From positions 1 through 64,000 of the forward strand of contig CALWGF010000010.1 of NCBI GenBank assembly GCA_944379995.1: a DNA stretch of 64,000 nucleotides, in the 5' to 3' direction. This document shows positions 8,135-16,986 of the stretch, in pieces. The stretch comes from an uncultured Clostridia bacterium. GTDB lineage: Bacteria > Bacillota > Clostridia > Lachnospirales > Anaerotignaceae. Made by a program: the position numbers and the translations under genes. Numbering within the stretch: the first letter of the stretch is position 1; each line of letters starts with the position of its first letter. The notes beneath the pieces were generated by a model. The model was not told the origin of the DNA and searched no databases. It saw only the letters and a program-made list of their open reading frames with translations.

Positions 8135-9748
8135 TTATTTATGATGATGTCCACAATCACAATCATGGTCATGATGATGGTTGTGTCCACAACTACAATT
8201 ATGGTCGTGATGATGGTCGTGTCCACAACTGCAATCATGGTTATGATGATGGTCATGTCCACAGCTACAATTATGGTCGTGATGATAGTCCATAAGTCCC
8301 CAGTCCTCATCTTTTTCTTCTTCTGTTCTGTAATCGTATCCGTTATCAGTAAATACCATACCAGCTTTATCAACCATAAGAACTTTATGTTCAAAATCTG
8401 GAGCGTCTTCCATAGCATTTTTAATTAAATTAATTGCTTCTTCAACAGTAAATGCAGGTGGAAGTGATGAAAGAAGAAGTTGCATTGAAAGTTTTCTTAT
8501 TTTTGAAGGAAGTTTTACAAAATATTCTTTCATAACATCTATAAACTCATCAAAAACTTTACTTTTAAATTCTACTGATGCAGGAGGAAGATTTGTATCT
8601 ATATTAAAATTGAATATTTCATCATTAATATCTCCATAATACATACTTCTTACAAAACTATCACTCATAATACTTTTTGCTGTTTCATCAGAAAGATTTT
8701 CAAAAGAACCTACTTTTTCTATTATTTTAAGTTCTTCTTTACTAAGAGCATTTGCTTTGTCTATAATAGGCTCAAAAGCAACTTCAAGTCTTTCATTTAA
8801 TGTATCTGTAAATGCTAAAGCTGTTTCAGCGTCAGTTTCTCCTGTAAGTATTTCACATACTGAATGATAAAGGTCACTGTATTCAAAATCATTTTCTGTA
8901 AGCTCTTCAAATGTATATGCTGTATAGAAAATTATTATAAGTGAATTTATATCATTAAACATCTGTGCGAAATAGTCTTCGATTTTATTAAGAGTATCAA
9001 ATACAGAGTTAAAATCTGTATATTCTTCATCAAGTTCTTGGTCACTTAAATTTTCAGGAATAATATTTTTCTTTTCGCTTAACCATTCTGCAAGCTCAGG
9101 AAAATATTTTCCATAGTTTTCTTGTTTTTCAGGTGCACAAGCAGACTCTATTGTTTTAAGTGCATTTTTAATAGACTCTTCAGACTCACCACCAAATGCT
9201 ATATTAAGTGATTGTTTTATAATATCAAAATATTTCTGACGTGCCATTTTTAAAGGAACGCATTTTAAAAGTTGTCCCATAAAGTTTTTCTGTTGAACAG
9301 GGTTTTCTGCTGTTGTAAGAAATTCTACACAATCATTATAAAACATATCAAATTCAATTTTTTTGTCTGATACGTTTTCTTCTCTATATTTTCTTATAGC
9401 AACTTCATCTGTTACAGGTGCAGAATAAATTCCCCAAGATGCAAAATATCTGTAAATATTTTCATATATACTTACAATGGATTTTTTAATATCAAAGCAG
9501 TCTTCAAGAGAAGCTGTTATAACTTCTTTATCTCCGTTTAAAATATCTTCGATTTTAATAATATAGTGTTTTATTGCTTCTTTAATTTCTTTTATATCTG
9601 AATGTATTTCATAAGGAATTTCATTTTCATCTCTTTCAATATCCTCAATAGCACTCATAAGTACAAGAAGAAGGCTTCCTACTGCTTCATTATATACATA
9701 ATCGGCAGATATTTTTTTGAGTTTTTCTTCTGTTTTTATATCAACCAT
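8135..9748 (-). CDS. Large helical protein with a His/Cys-rich metal-binding tail
   Basis: A 537-residue cytosolic protein that I do not recognise. Residues 1 to about 470 are acidic and helical with no obvious catalytic motif. The last 48 residues (490-537) are four 12-residue units patterned HxHxCxCGHxHH, giving about 20 His and 8 Cys. Such tails bind Zn, Ni or Co in metal chaperones and storage proteins. The unit ends directly at the stop codon. It is the first gene of a minus-strand operon with an SPL-like radical SAM protein and a glyoxalase (enzymes that may need metal), and its promoter overlaps that of the cobalamin operon. A role in metal buffering is inference. Confidence 0.78.
   Translation of the reverse strand: MVDIKTEEKLKKISADYVYNEAVGSLLLVLMSAIEDIERDENEIPYEIHSDIKEIKEAIKHYIIKIEDILNGDKEVITASLEDCFDIKKSIVSIYENIYRYFASWGIYSAPVTDEVAIRKYREENVSDKKIEFDMFYNDCVEFLTTAENPVQQKNFMGQLLKCVPLKMARQKYFDIIKQSLNIAFGGESEESIKNALKTIESACAPEKQENYGKYFPELAEWLSEKKNIIPENLSDQELDEEYTDFNSVFDTLNKIEDYFAQMFNDINSLIIIFYTAYTFEELTENDFEYSDLYHSVCEILTGETDAETALAFTDTLNERLEVAFEPIIDKANALSKEELKIIEKVGSFENLSDETAKSIMSDSFVRSMYYGDINDEIFNFNIDTNLPPASVEFKSKVFDEFIDVMKEYFVKLPSKIRKLSMQLLLSSLPPAFTVEEAINLIKNAMEDAPDFEHKVLMVDKAGMVFTDNGYDYRTEEEKDEDWGLMDYHHDHNCSCGHDHHHNHDCSCGHDHHHDHNCSCGHNHHHDHDCDCGHHHK
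8138..8281 (-). repeat. Four 36-bp tandem repeats encoding His/Cys units
   Basis: Four in-frame copies of a 36-bp unit encode the HxHxCxCGHxHH tail. The copies differ mainly at synonymous and Asp/Asn positions, so they are old enough to have drifted while the metal-ligand residues were kept. The last copy ends in Lys and lacks the final ligands. Confidence 0.85.
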
Positions 9749-9774
9749 TTATAGTTAATCTCCTTTCAAAAAAT

Positions 9775-9803
9775 TTGTTTTTTAGATTACAATATATTAT
9801 AAT
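9775..9803 (+). promoter_or_regulatory. Sigma-A promoter of the cobalamin operon
   Basis: TTGTTT (9775-9780), a 17-nt spacer and a perfect TATAAT (9798-9803). A transcript starting near 9810 has a leader of only about 43 nt before cobQ, too short for a cobalamin riboswitch. The -10 overlaps the -10 of the divergent promoter. Confidence 0.6.
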
Positions 9804-9824
9804 TCAATATGAATTTAATAACAA
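9796..9824 (-). promoter_or_regulatory. Divergent sigma-A promoter of the His/Cys-tail operon
   Basis: On the minus strand, TTGTTA (complement of 9819-9824), a 17-nt spacer and TATAAT (complement of 9796-9801). Four bases of its -10 are shared with the plus-strand -10, so the two promoters should compete for polymerase. Confidence 0.55.
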
Positions 9825-9852
9825 TATAAAGAATATAAATCGGAGAACAGAT

Positions 9853-11334
9853 ATGAAAAATAAAAGTATAATGCTTCAAGGGACTGCATCAAATGTAGGG
9901 AAGAGTCTTATTTGTACTGCTCTTTGCAGAATATTTACAGAAGACGGATATAATGTAAATCCCTTTAAATCACAAAATATGTCCCTTAATTCTTATATAA
10001 CAACAGAAGGTGGAGAAATGGGTAGGGCACAGGTTGCACAGGCTGAGGCTTGTTATAAACTTCCTCATACTGATATGAACCCTATACTTTTAAAACCTTC
10101 AACAGATAAAAAATCACAAATTATATTAAATGGTAAAGTTTTCGGAAATATGAAAGCTATGGAATATTTTAAATTTAAACCAAATTTAAAACCTGAAATA
10201 GAAAAGACATATAAAAGACTTAGTGATAGAAGTGATATTGTTGTTATTGAAGGTGCAGGAAGTCCTGCTGAAATTAATCTTAAAGAAAATGATATTGTAA
10301 ATATGGGTATGGCTGAAATTGCTAATGCTCCTGTAATACTTGTTGGAGATATAGACAAAGGTGGAGTTTTTGCATCTCTTGCAGGTACAATAATGCTTCT
10401 TACAGAGGAAGAAAGAAAAAGAGTAAAAGGAATTATAATAAATAAATTTAGAGGAGATGTTTCTCTTTTAAAATCTGGTCTTGTGCAGATTGAAGAAATA
10501 ACAGGTGTTCCTGTTTTAGGTGTTGTACCTATGGTTGATGTTGATATAGAAGATGAAGACAGCGAAGCAGATTTTATTAAATATTCAAAAAATAAAACAG
10601 GAAATATTGATGTTGCAGTAATAAAATTACCGTATATTTCTAACTTTACTGATATAAATGCACTTGCTCTTGAAAAGAATGTGAATATAAGATTTGTAAA
10701 TAACTATGAAGAACTTGAAAATCCTGATATAATAATACTTCCTGGTACAAAAAGTACTATGAATGCTGTTAAATTTTTGAAAGAAAAAAATCTTTTTTAT
10801 AGTATAAGAGAAGCATATCAAAATGGTACATTTGTATTTGGAATATGTGGTGGTTATCAGCTTATGGGTAAAGCTATATATGATGAATATTCAGCCGAAA
10901 GTGAACAAAAATTTGCTGAAGGTCTTGGAATACTTGATATTGAAACATATTTTGAAAAAGAAAAAACAACAGTACTTTCAAATGGTGTTGAAAATATTTT
11001 TGGTGAAACTGTTAAAGGATATGAAATACATATGGGTACAGAAAAAAAAGGTGCTAATGTAAAGAGTTTTATAAACTTTGAAAATGGTTCTGATGGTGCT
11101 ATAAGTAAAAATGGAAAAGCTATAGGAACATATTTCCATGGCATTTTTGATAATGGAAAATTTACAAGAAAATTTATAAATATGGTTCGTAGAGAAAAGG
11201 GTGTTGAGGAATATAATGGAGACATTGTAAATTTCTCAGATTATAAAGAAAGTCAATATAATAAACTTGCTAAAATAGTAAGAGAAAGCATTGATATGGA
11301 AAAAATATATAGTATAGTGAGGGAAGGATTTTGA
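9853..11334 (+). CDS. cobQ: Cobyric acid synthase
   Basis: A 493-residue CobQ/CbiP that amidates four side chains (b, d, e, g) of adenosylcobyrinic acid a,c-diamide using glutamine and ATP. The N-terminal P-loop-like amidoligase domain has QGTASNVGKS and VVIEGAGSPAEINL. The C-terminal class I glutamine amidotransferase domain has the nucleophile elbow GICGGYQ and the catalytic His in YFHGIFD. The frame runs 26 codons further upstream, but the SD CGGAGA supports the ATG at 9853. It is the first gene of the cobalamin operon, overlapping cbiB by 4 nt. Confidence 0.96.
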   Translation: MKNKSIMLQGTASNVGKSLICTALCRIFTEDGYNVNPFKSQNMSLNSYITTEGGEMGRAQVAQAEACYKLPHTDMNPILLKPSTDKKSQIILNGKVFGNMKAMEYFKFKPNLKPEIEKTYKRLSDRSDIVVIEGAGSPAEINLKENDIVNMGMAEIANAPVILVGDIDKGGVFASLAGTIMLLTEEERKRVKGIIINKFRGDVSLLKSGLVQIEEITGVPVLGVVPMVDVDIEDEDSEADFIKYSKNKTGNIDVAVIKLPYISNFTDINALALEKNVNIRFVNNYEELENPDIIILPGTKSTMNAVKFLKEKNLFYSIREAYQNGTFVFGICGGYQLMGKAIYDEYSAESEQKFAEGLGILDIETYFEKEKTTVLSNGVENIFGETVKGYEIHMGTEKKGANVKSFINFENGSDGAISKNGKAIGTYFHGIFDNGKFTRKFINMVRREKGVEEYNGDIVNFSDYKESQYNKLAKIVRESIDMEKIYSIVREGF

Positions 11335-12281
11335 TAAAAATAATAATTGCCCTTGTAATTGATTATATTTTTGGTGACCCTTATAATTATCCTCACCCTG
11401 TAAAGTATATGGGAAAACTTATATCATTTTTTGATAAAAATATGAGAATATTTTTTAAAACTCCTAAAATGCTTAAATTTGCAGGTTTTTTAACAGTTGT
11501 AATAACAGTTTCTGTATCATTTTTTATATCATATTTTATTATATATAGTCTAAAAAAAATAAATCCTATATTGGGACATATAGCCGAAATAATAATAATG
11601 TGGAACTGTATAGCTTTAAGATGTCTTGATACTGAAGTTATGAAAATATACAATTCTTTAAAAGAAAGAGATATTGAAAAAGCAAGAAAACAAATATCAT
11701 ATCTCGTAAGCAGAGATACAGAAAGTCTTGATGAAAAAGGTATTGTAAAAGCAACTGTTGAAACAGCAACAGAAAATATAACTGACGGAATTATATCACC
11801 TATATTTTATATGATTATAGGCGGTGCACCTTTAGGAATAGCATATAAAGCTATAAATACTATTGATTCAATGATAGGATATAAAAATGAAAAATATTCT
11901 GATTTTGGTTTTTTTGGTGCAAAACTTGATGATATTGTAAATTTTATACCAGCAAGACTTACTGGTTTTGCTATGGTTATATTTGCTTTTATTACAGGTA
12001 AAGATTATAAAAACGGTTATCGTATAATGATTAGAGACCATAGCAAAAGTAAAAGTCCCAATGCAGGTTGGACAGAAAGTGTTGTAGCTGGTGTACTTGG
12101 TATAGAACTTTCAGGACCTACTGTATATTTTGGGAAAGTTGTTCACAAAGATACAATAGGTGATAATATAAATGAAATAAACTATGAACATATAAAAACA
12201 ACAACTGATTTTATGTATGGTGCAACGGTGATTGTGCTTTTTATAGGGGTTGTTGTATTTTTAATTAAAGGAATGATTTAA
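11331..12281 (+). CDS. cbiB: Adenosylcobinamide-phosphate synthase CbiB
   Basis: A 316-residue integral membrane protein that attaches (R)-1-amino-2-propanol phosphate to adenosylcobyric acid. Family marks are DYIFGDPYNYPHPV near the N-terminus, SRDTESLDE, ETATENITDGIISP and SPNAGWTES. Several hydrophobic segments are visible (about residues 45-70, 150-170, 200-220 and 290-312). The TTG start at 11331 overlaps the cobQ stop (TTGA) and has GGGAAGG upstream. Its amino-propanol substrate comes from the CobD protein encoded next, so the pair forms one pathway step. Confidence 0.94.
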   Translation: MIKIIIALVIDYIFGDPYNYPHPVKYMGKLISFFDKNMRIFFKTPKMLKFAGFLTVVITVSVSFFISYFIIYSLKKINPILGHIAEIIIMWNCIALRCLDTEVMKIYNSLKERDIEKARKQISYLVSRDTESLDEKGIVKATVETATENITDGIISPIFYMIIGGAPLGIAYKAINTIDSMIGYKNEKYSDFGFFGAKLDDIVNFIPARLTGFAMVIFAFITGKDYKNGYRIMIRDHSKSKSPNAGWTESVVAGVLGIELSGPTVYFGKVVHKDTIGDNINEINYEHIKTTTDFMYGATVIVLFIGVVVFLIKGMI

Positions 12282-12282
12282 T

Positions 12283-13335
12283 ATGAATTTTCATGGCGGA
12301 AATATATATGAATATGATAATAATATTATAGATTTCAGTTCAAATATAAATCCACTTGGAGTATCTGAAAAACTTAAAAATGCTATTATTGAAAGAATAG
12401 ATGAAGTTTCAATATATCCAGATATAAATTATAATAAACTCAAAAATAATATTTCAAAATATATAAATGTTGATAAAAGTATGATTACAGTAGGAAATGG
12501 TGCAGTTGATATTATTTACAGAGCGGTTCAAAACTTGCCTATGAATAATGTTGTAATTATGGCACCAACTTTTTCTGAATATAGAAAAGCAGCTGAATTA
12601 TCAGGAAAAAGATTTTTTGAAATACCTTCATTTAATTTTGAAAAAAATATATTTGATATGAGTTTTTTTGACAGTAAAATACACAGTAATTCTATTATAA
12701 TAATATGTAATCCCAATAATCCAACAGGTGTTGCTATTGATAAACAGTCTTTGACTAAATTTTTAAAAAATATTAAAGATAAAGGCTGTTTTGTGATTAT
12801 TGATGAAGCTTTTATGGAGTTTACTTGTAATGAAAATAAATTTTCAATGGTAGATATGTGTAATGAATTTGAAAATTTAATTGTTATTCGTGCTGTAACA
12901 AAATTTTTCGGACTTCCTGGTATACGTCTTGGTTATGGAATTTCAAGTAATAAAATATTTAATGAAGCTATGGAAAATTCATCAAAGCCTTGGGATATAA
13001 ATACATTTGCTGTTATTGCTTCTGCTGTTATTTTTAATGATTATGAATATATTGAAAAATCAAAAAAATGGATTAAAGAAGAAACAGAATTTATGTATGA
13101 AAATATAAGTAAAATAAAAGGATTTTTGCCATATAAAACAAACTGTAACTTTATGCTTGTAAAATCAGATAAAAATTCAGAATATATTGAAAAAGCACTT
13201 TTAAAATATAATATATTAATAAGAATACCAAAAGGTTTTACAGGACTTTCAAAAAATTTTATTCGTGTTGCAATAAAAGATAGAGAAAGTAATATTAAAC
13301 TTATAAATGCATTAAGGAGTGAGTTTTGTGAATAG
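12283..13335 (+). CDS. cobD: L-threonine-O-3-phosphate decarboxylase CobD
   Basis: A 350-residue PLP-dependent aminotransferase-fold enzyme. It resembles histidinol-phosphate aminotransferase, but the N-terminus (HGGNIYEY, then IDFSSNINPLG) is diagnostic of CobD. CobD decarboxylates threonine phosphate to aminopropanol phosphate for the corrinoid nucleotide loop. Visible active-site marks are CNPNNPTG, IIDEAFMEF and the PLP-lysine region RAVTKFFGLPGIRLGYG. It starts 1 nt after the cbiB stop. HisC is the main alternative but is unlikely in this context. Confidence 0.93.
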   Translation: MNFHGGNIYEYDNNIIDFSSNINPLGVSEKLKNAIIERIDEVSIYPDINYNKLKNNISKYINVDKSMITVGNGAVDIIYRAVQNLPMNNVVIMAPTFSEYRKAAELSGKRFFEIPSFNFEKNIFDMSFFDSKIHSNSIIIICNPNNPTGVAIDKQSLTKFLKNIKDKGCFVIIDEAFMEFTCNENKFSMVDMCNEFENLIVIRAVTKFFGLPGIRLGYGISSNKIFNEAMENSSKPWDINTFAVIASAVIFNDYEYIEKSKKWIKEETEFMYENISKIKGFLPYKTNCNFMLVKSDKNSEYIEKALLKYNILIRIPKGFTGLSKNFIRVAIKDRESNIKLINALRSEFCE

Positions 13336-13861
13336 ACAAGGAAGAATTTTAGTTTTAACAGGTAATGGAAAAGGCAAAACAACATCTGCTTTAGGTATGG
13401 CAATAAGGACTATTGGCTGGGGTGGAAAGGTTTGTATACTCCAGTTTTTTAAATCATCAGATTATGAATGTGGTGAAAGAATTTTTTTTGAAAAATTAGG
13501 TATAGAAATATATCCTCTTGGAATAGGTTTTTCTTGGCAGAAAACAGAAGAAGAACAAAGAGAGGTTTTAAAAAATGCTTGGGAAAAAACTCTTTTAAAA
13601 CTTTCTGAAAATTATGATATGGTTATACTTGATGAAATTATAAATGTATTTTCACAGAAAAATATAAAAACAGATGATATATTTACAGCAAATGAACTTT
13701 CTGAAATTATAAAAAAATATAGTTATAATAAAGATATAATACTTACAGGTAGAGGTTGCCCTAAAATACTTATTGAAACAGCAGATACTGTTACAGAGAT
13801 GGAAAATATAAAGCACGGATATGAAAAGGGAGTAAATGCTTGTAAGGGTATAGAATATTAG
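13328..13861 (+). CDS. cobO: Corrinoid adenosyltransferase (CobO/BtuR type)
   Basis: A 177-residue ATP:cob(I)alamin/cobyrinate adenosyltransferase. The P-loop GNGKGKTTSA and the motifs AIRTIGWGG, LDEI and LTGRGCP are typical. It adds the upper 5'-deoxyadenosyl ligand to Co(I) corrinoids in the cytoplasm. Two GTG codons could start it, at 13319 and 13328. AAGGAG at 13314-13319 is well spaced only for 13328, which then overlaps cobD by 8 nt. Confidence 0.93.
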   Translation: MNRQGRILVLTGNGKGKTTSALGMAIRTIGWGGKVCILQFFKSSDYECGERIFFEKLGIEIYPLGIGFSWQKTEEEQREVLKNAWEKTLLKLSENYDMVILDEIINVFSQKNIKTDDIFTANELSEIIKKYSYNKDIILTGRGCPKILIETADTVTEMENIKHGYEKGVNACKGIEY

Positions 13862-13869
13862 GAGGAGTT

Positions 13870-15234
13870 ATGAAAGCACCTAGATTTGTAATAGCAGGAA
13901 CAAACAGTGGTTGTGGAAAAACAACAATAACATCTGCACTTATTTCTGCTATTAAAAAAAGAGGACTTAAAGTTCAGCCTTTTAAAATAGGTCCTGATTA
14001 TATAGATACTATGTTTCATAGTTTTATAGCAGAGTGTGACGGAAGAAATATAGACTCATTTTTATTTAATGATGAAACTTTAAAATATGTATTTTCTAAG
14101 AATTGTAAAAAATCTGATATTGCCATATGTGAAGGTGTTATGGGAATGTATGACGGTATTGGAAGAACTTCAACAGCAAGTACAGCTGATGTATCAAAAA
14201 TAATAAAAGCACCTATTATTATGGTTGTTAATGCAAAAGGAATGTCTGTTAGTATTGTACCTATAATAAAAGGTTTTTTGGATTTTGATAAAAATATAAA
14301 TGTTAAAGGTATAATACTTAATAATGTAAAATCAAAAATGCAATATAATTTTCTTAGAAGTATAATAAAGGACAATATAAATATTGAAGTTCTTGGATAT
14401 TTTCAAGAAAATGAAAATGTAAAGTTAGGAAATAGACATCTTGGACTTGTAACAGCAGGCGAAATAGAAAGACTTGAAGAAAAAATGGATATTCTTTCAG
14501 AAATGGCAGAAGAAACTATTAATATAGATAGAATTATTGAAATTGCAAATGATACACAAGAGTTAAAAGTTAAAAATATTTTGCCTGAAGAATTAAAATA
14601 TAAATTTAATGGAATGAAAATAGGTATAGCATATGATTTTGCTTTTAATTTTTATTATCGTGATAATATAGACCTTTTGAATTATATGGGTATAGAAACT
14701 GTATTTTTCTCGCCTATTAAAGATGAAAAAATACCTGATGATGTTCATATGCTTTATATAGGTGGCGGATATCCTGAACTTTTTGCTGTTGAACTTACAA
14801 ATAATTTTTCAATGAGAAATTCAATAAAAGAATTTGCAGAAAATGGCGGATATATATATGCTGAATGTGGTGGGCTTATTTATATGAGCGAAAAAATAAA
14901 AACATTTGATGGAAATGAATATAGTATGACAGGTGTTTTGGAAGGAAGCTGCAAAATGAGTGATAAACTTCAACACTTTGGTTATATAACTGTAAAAAAT
15001 AAAGAAACAAATAAATATATAAATGCTCATGAATTTCATTATTCAGTTGAAGAAATAAAAAATGATACAGTTTTTGAAGTTTTAAAAACAAGAGGTTCAA
15101 AAACTACTACATGGGAAAGTGGATATAAATATAAAAATGTTATAGCATCTTATCCACATATACATTTCTATTCAAATATTGAATTTGTACTTAACTTTTT
15201 GGAAAAAGCATACAAGGAGGTTTATAATGCTTGA
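13870..15234 (+). CDS. cbiA: Cobyrinic acid a,c-diamide synthase CbiA
   Basis: A 454-residue CbiA/CobB glutamine-dependent amidoligase that acts on the a and c carboxylates of (cobalt-)cobyrinic acid. The N-terminal ATP site reads GTNSGCGKTT, with KIGPDYID and EGVMGMYDG. The C-terminal glutamine amidotransferase domain has YIGGGYPEL, the nucleophile region AECGGLIYM and a late conserved HIHFYSN. The length is normal. The SD AGGAGGAG gives an unambiguous ATG. It follows cobO after 8 nt and overlaps cbiC by 8 nt. Confidence 0.96.
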   Translation: MKAPRFVIAGTNSGCGKTTITSALISAIKKRGLKVQPFKIGPDYIDTMFHSFIAECDGRNIDSFLFNDETLKYVFSKNCKKSDIAICEGVMGMYDGIGRTSTASTADVSKIIKAPIIMVVNAKGMSVSIVPIIKGFLDFDKNINVKGIILNNVKSKMQYNFLRSIIKDNINIEVLGYFQENENVKLGNRHLGLVTAGEIERLEEKMDILSEMAEETINIDRIIEIANDTQELKVKNILPEELKYKFNGMKIGIAYDFAFNFYYRDNIDLLNYMGIETVFFSPIKDEKIPDDVHMLYIGGGYPELFAVELTNNFSMRNSIKEFAENGGYIYAECGGLIYMSEKIKTFDGNEYSMTGVLEGSCKMSDKLQHFGYITVKNKETNKYINAHEFHYSVEEIKNDTVFEVLKTRGSKTTTWESGYKYKNVIASYPHIHFYSNIEFVLNFLEKAYKEVYNA

Positions 15235-15874
15235 AAATATTGAAATAATATCTCCTATGGAAATAGAAAACAAAAGTTTTGAAATAATAACAGAAGAACT
15301 TGGAGAAAGAAGATTTCCACCATTATGGGAAAATATTATAAAAAGAGTTATACATACAACTGCCGATTTTGATTATGCAGATAATTTATATATAAGTGAA
15401 AATGCTGTTGAAAGTGGAATTGAAGCATTAAAACAAGGCTGTACAATAGTTACAGATACAACAATGGCTATGTCAGGAATAAATAAAAGAATTCTTTCAT
15501 TATTAGGTTGTAATGTTGAGTGTTTTATAGCAGATGAAGATGTAAAAAAAGAAGCTAAAGAAAGAGGTATAACTCGTTCTGCTGTTGCAGTTGAAAAGGC
15601 TGGTAAGGATAAAAATATAAAAATATATGTTGTTGGAAATGCTCCTACTGCACTTATAAGCCTTTATGAGCTTATAAAAAGTGGAAAAATTGAAAAACCT
15701 TCTCTTGTTGTGGGAGTTCCTGTTGGATTTGTAAATGTTGTTGAAAGTAAAGAGCTTTTTGTAAATAGTGATATTCCTTGCATAATAGCAAGAGGTCGAA
15801 AAGGTGGAAGTAATGTTGCTGCTGCTATAATAAATGCAATTCTTTATACTATTTCTGAAAATAGGAGGGACTAA
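15227..15874 (+). CDS. cbiC: Cobalt-precorrin-8 methylmutase CbiC
   Basis: A 215-residue CbiC/CobH that moves a methyl group from C11 to C12 to give cobyrinate. Motifs include RVIHTTADFDYA with the conserved catalytic His, CTIVTDTTMAMSGI, VGNAPTAL and GVPVGFVNVVESK. The open frame extends upstream, but AAGGAGG sits 8 nt before the ATG at 15227, which overlaps the end of cbiA. No cofactor is needed by this family. Confidence 0.95.
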   Translation: MLENIEIISPMEIENKSFEIITEELGERRFPPLWENIIKRVIHTTADFDYADNLYISENAVESGIEALKQGCTIVTDTTMAMSGINKRILSLLGCNVECFIADEDVKKEAKERGITRSAVAVEKAGKDKNIKIYVVGNAPTALISLYELIKSGKIEKPSLVVGVPVGFVNVVESKELFVNSDIPCIIARGRKGGSNVAAAIINAILYTISENRRD

Positions 15875-15876
15875 TA

Positions 15877-16983
15877 TTGTCAAAAGAGTTGTATACAGAA
15901 ATAGCAGGTAAAAAATACAGACTTGGTTATACTACGGGAAGTTGTGCCGCAGCTGCTGCAAAAGCAGCTGTAATGCTTTTTGAAGGAAATAAAAAAGATG
16001 TAGTTTCTATAAATACGCTATATGGAATAGATGTTGATATAGATGTTGTATATAGCGAAAAAACTGAAAATTATGCTGTATGTGGAGTTATAAAAGATGG
16101 CGGAGATGATATTGATGTAACAAGTGGTATTAAAATATTTGCAAAAGTTGAAAGAATATTTGAAGATACATTTGTTACTGGTGGAGAGGGTATAGGTATT
16201 GTTACTAAAAAAGGTCTTAAATGTGATATAGGACAGTATGCTATAAATCCAGAACCTTTAAAAATGATTAAAAAAGCAGTAAAAGAAGTTTCAAATAATA
16301 ATTATAAAATAACTATATTTGCTCCTGAAGGCGTTGAAATAGCTAAAAAAACATTTAATCCACGTCTTGGCATAGAAGGCGGAATTTCAATTATAGGTAC
16401 AACAGGAATAGTAACACCTATGTCTGAGGAGGCTTGGAAAGAGTCTTGTTCTTATGAACTTTCTATAAAAAAGGCAGAGGGTAAAAAAAATATATGCTTT
16501 GTTTTTGGAAATTATGGACAGGTTTTTTCTGAAAAGTATATTAATATAAAATCAGAAAATATTGTATCTATAAGTAATTTTGTAGGTTATATGCTTGATA
16601 CTGCTATGAATATGGGGTTTGAGTCTGTGCTTATTGTTGGACATACAGGAAAACTTATAAAAGTTGCTGGTGGTATATTTCATACGCATAGTAAAATTGC
16701 TGATGGAAGAATGGAGATACTTTGTACTCTTGCTGCATTGGAAGGTGCTAATATAAATGTTATAAAAGAACTTTATAATTGTACAACTACTGATATGGCG
16801 GAGAAAATTTTATTTGAAAATAATCTTTCTAAAGTATGGCAAAAAGCAGTTGAAATTGCTCAAAAAAAAGCAACAGAAAGAGTTTTTAATAAAATAAAAA
16901 TAGGTTGTGTTATTTTTAATAACAACAATGAAATACTTGGTAAAAGTAGTAATGCTGATGATATTATATATAGATTAAGGTGA
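15877..16983 (+). CDS. cbiD: Cobalt-precorrin-5B C1-methyltransferase CbiD
   Basis: A 368-residue CbiD, the C1-methyltransferase of the anaerobic pathway, unrelated to the tetrapyrrole methylase family. The N-terminal RLGYTTGSCAAAAAKAA is the family signature; GGDDIDVTSG, NPRLGIEGGISIIGTTG and HTGKLIKVAGGIFHTHS are also typical. It starts at a TTG with TAGGAGGG upstream, 2 nt after cbiC. Its presence, with CbiG, marks the oxygen-independent, early cobalt insertion route. Confidence 0.95.
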   Translation: MSKELYTEIAGKKYRLGYTTGSCAAAAAKAAVMLFEGNKKDVVSINTLYGIDVDIDVVYSEKTENYAVCGVIKDGGDDIDVTSGIKIFAKVERIFEDTFVTGGEGIGIVTKKGLKCDIGQYAINPEPLKMIKKAVKEVSNNNYKITIFAPEGVEIAKKTFNPRLGIEGGISIIGTTGIVTPMSEEAWKESCSYELSIKKAEGKKNICFVFGNYGQVFSEKYINIKSENIVSISNFVGYMLDTAMNMGFESVLIVGHTGKLIKVAGGIFHTHSKIADGRMEILCTLAALEGANINVIKELYNCTTTDMAEKILFENNLSKVWQKAVEIAQKKATERVFNKIKIGCVIFNNNNEILGKSSNADDIIYRLR

Positions 16984-16986
16984 TTT

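Noticed and set aside
8119-8418. 99-codon minus-strand frame over the same repeats
   Set aside because: It is a shifted frame of the His/Cys-tail gene with repetitive Ile/Thr sequence; the known frame gives conserved His/Cys ligands.
8141-8428. 95-codon open frame on the plus strand opposite the His/Cys tail
   Set aside because: It is the antisense of the tandem repeats, giving a Met/Val/Thr-only low-complexity peptide without an SD.
9749-9852. Cobalamin riboswitch upstream of cobQ
   Set aside because: The space is only 104 nt, and the B12-box-like conserved segments are not visible.
11393-11653. Long antisense frames within cbiB, cobQ, cbiC and other genes
   Set aside because: AT-rich codon use on one strand leaves open frames on the other; they lack SDs and overlap well-recognised genes completely.
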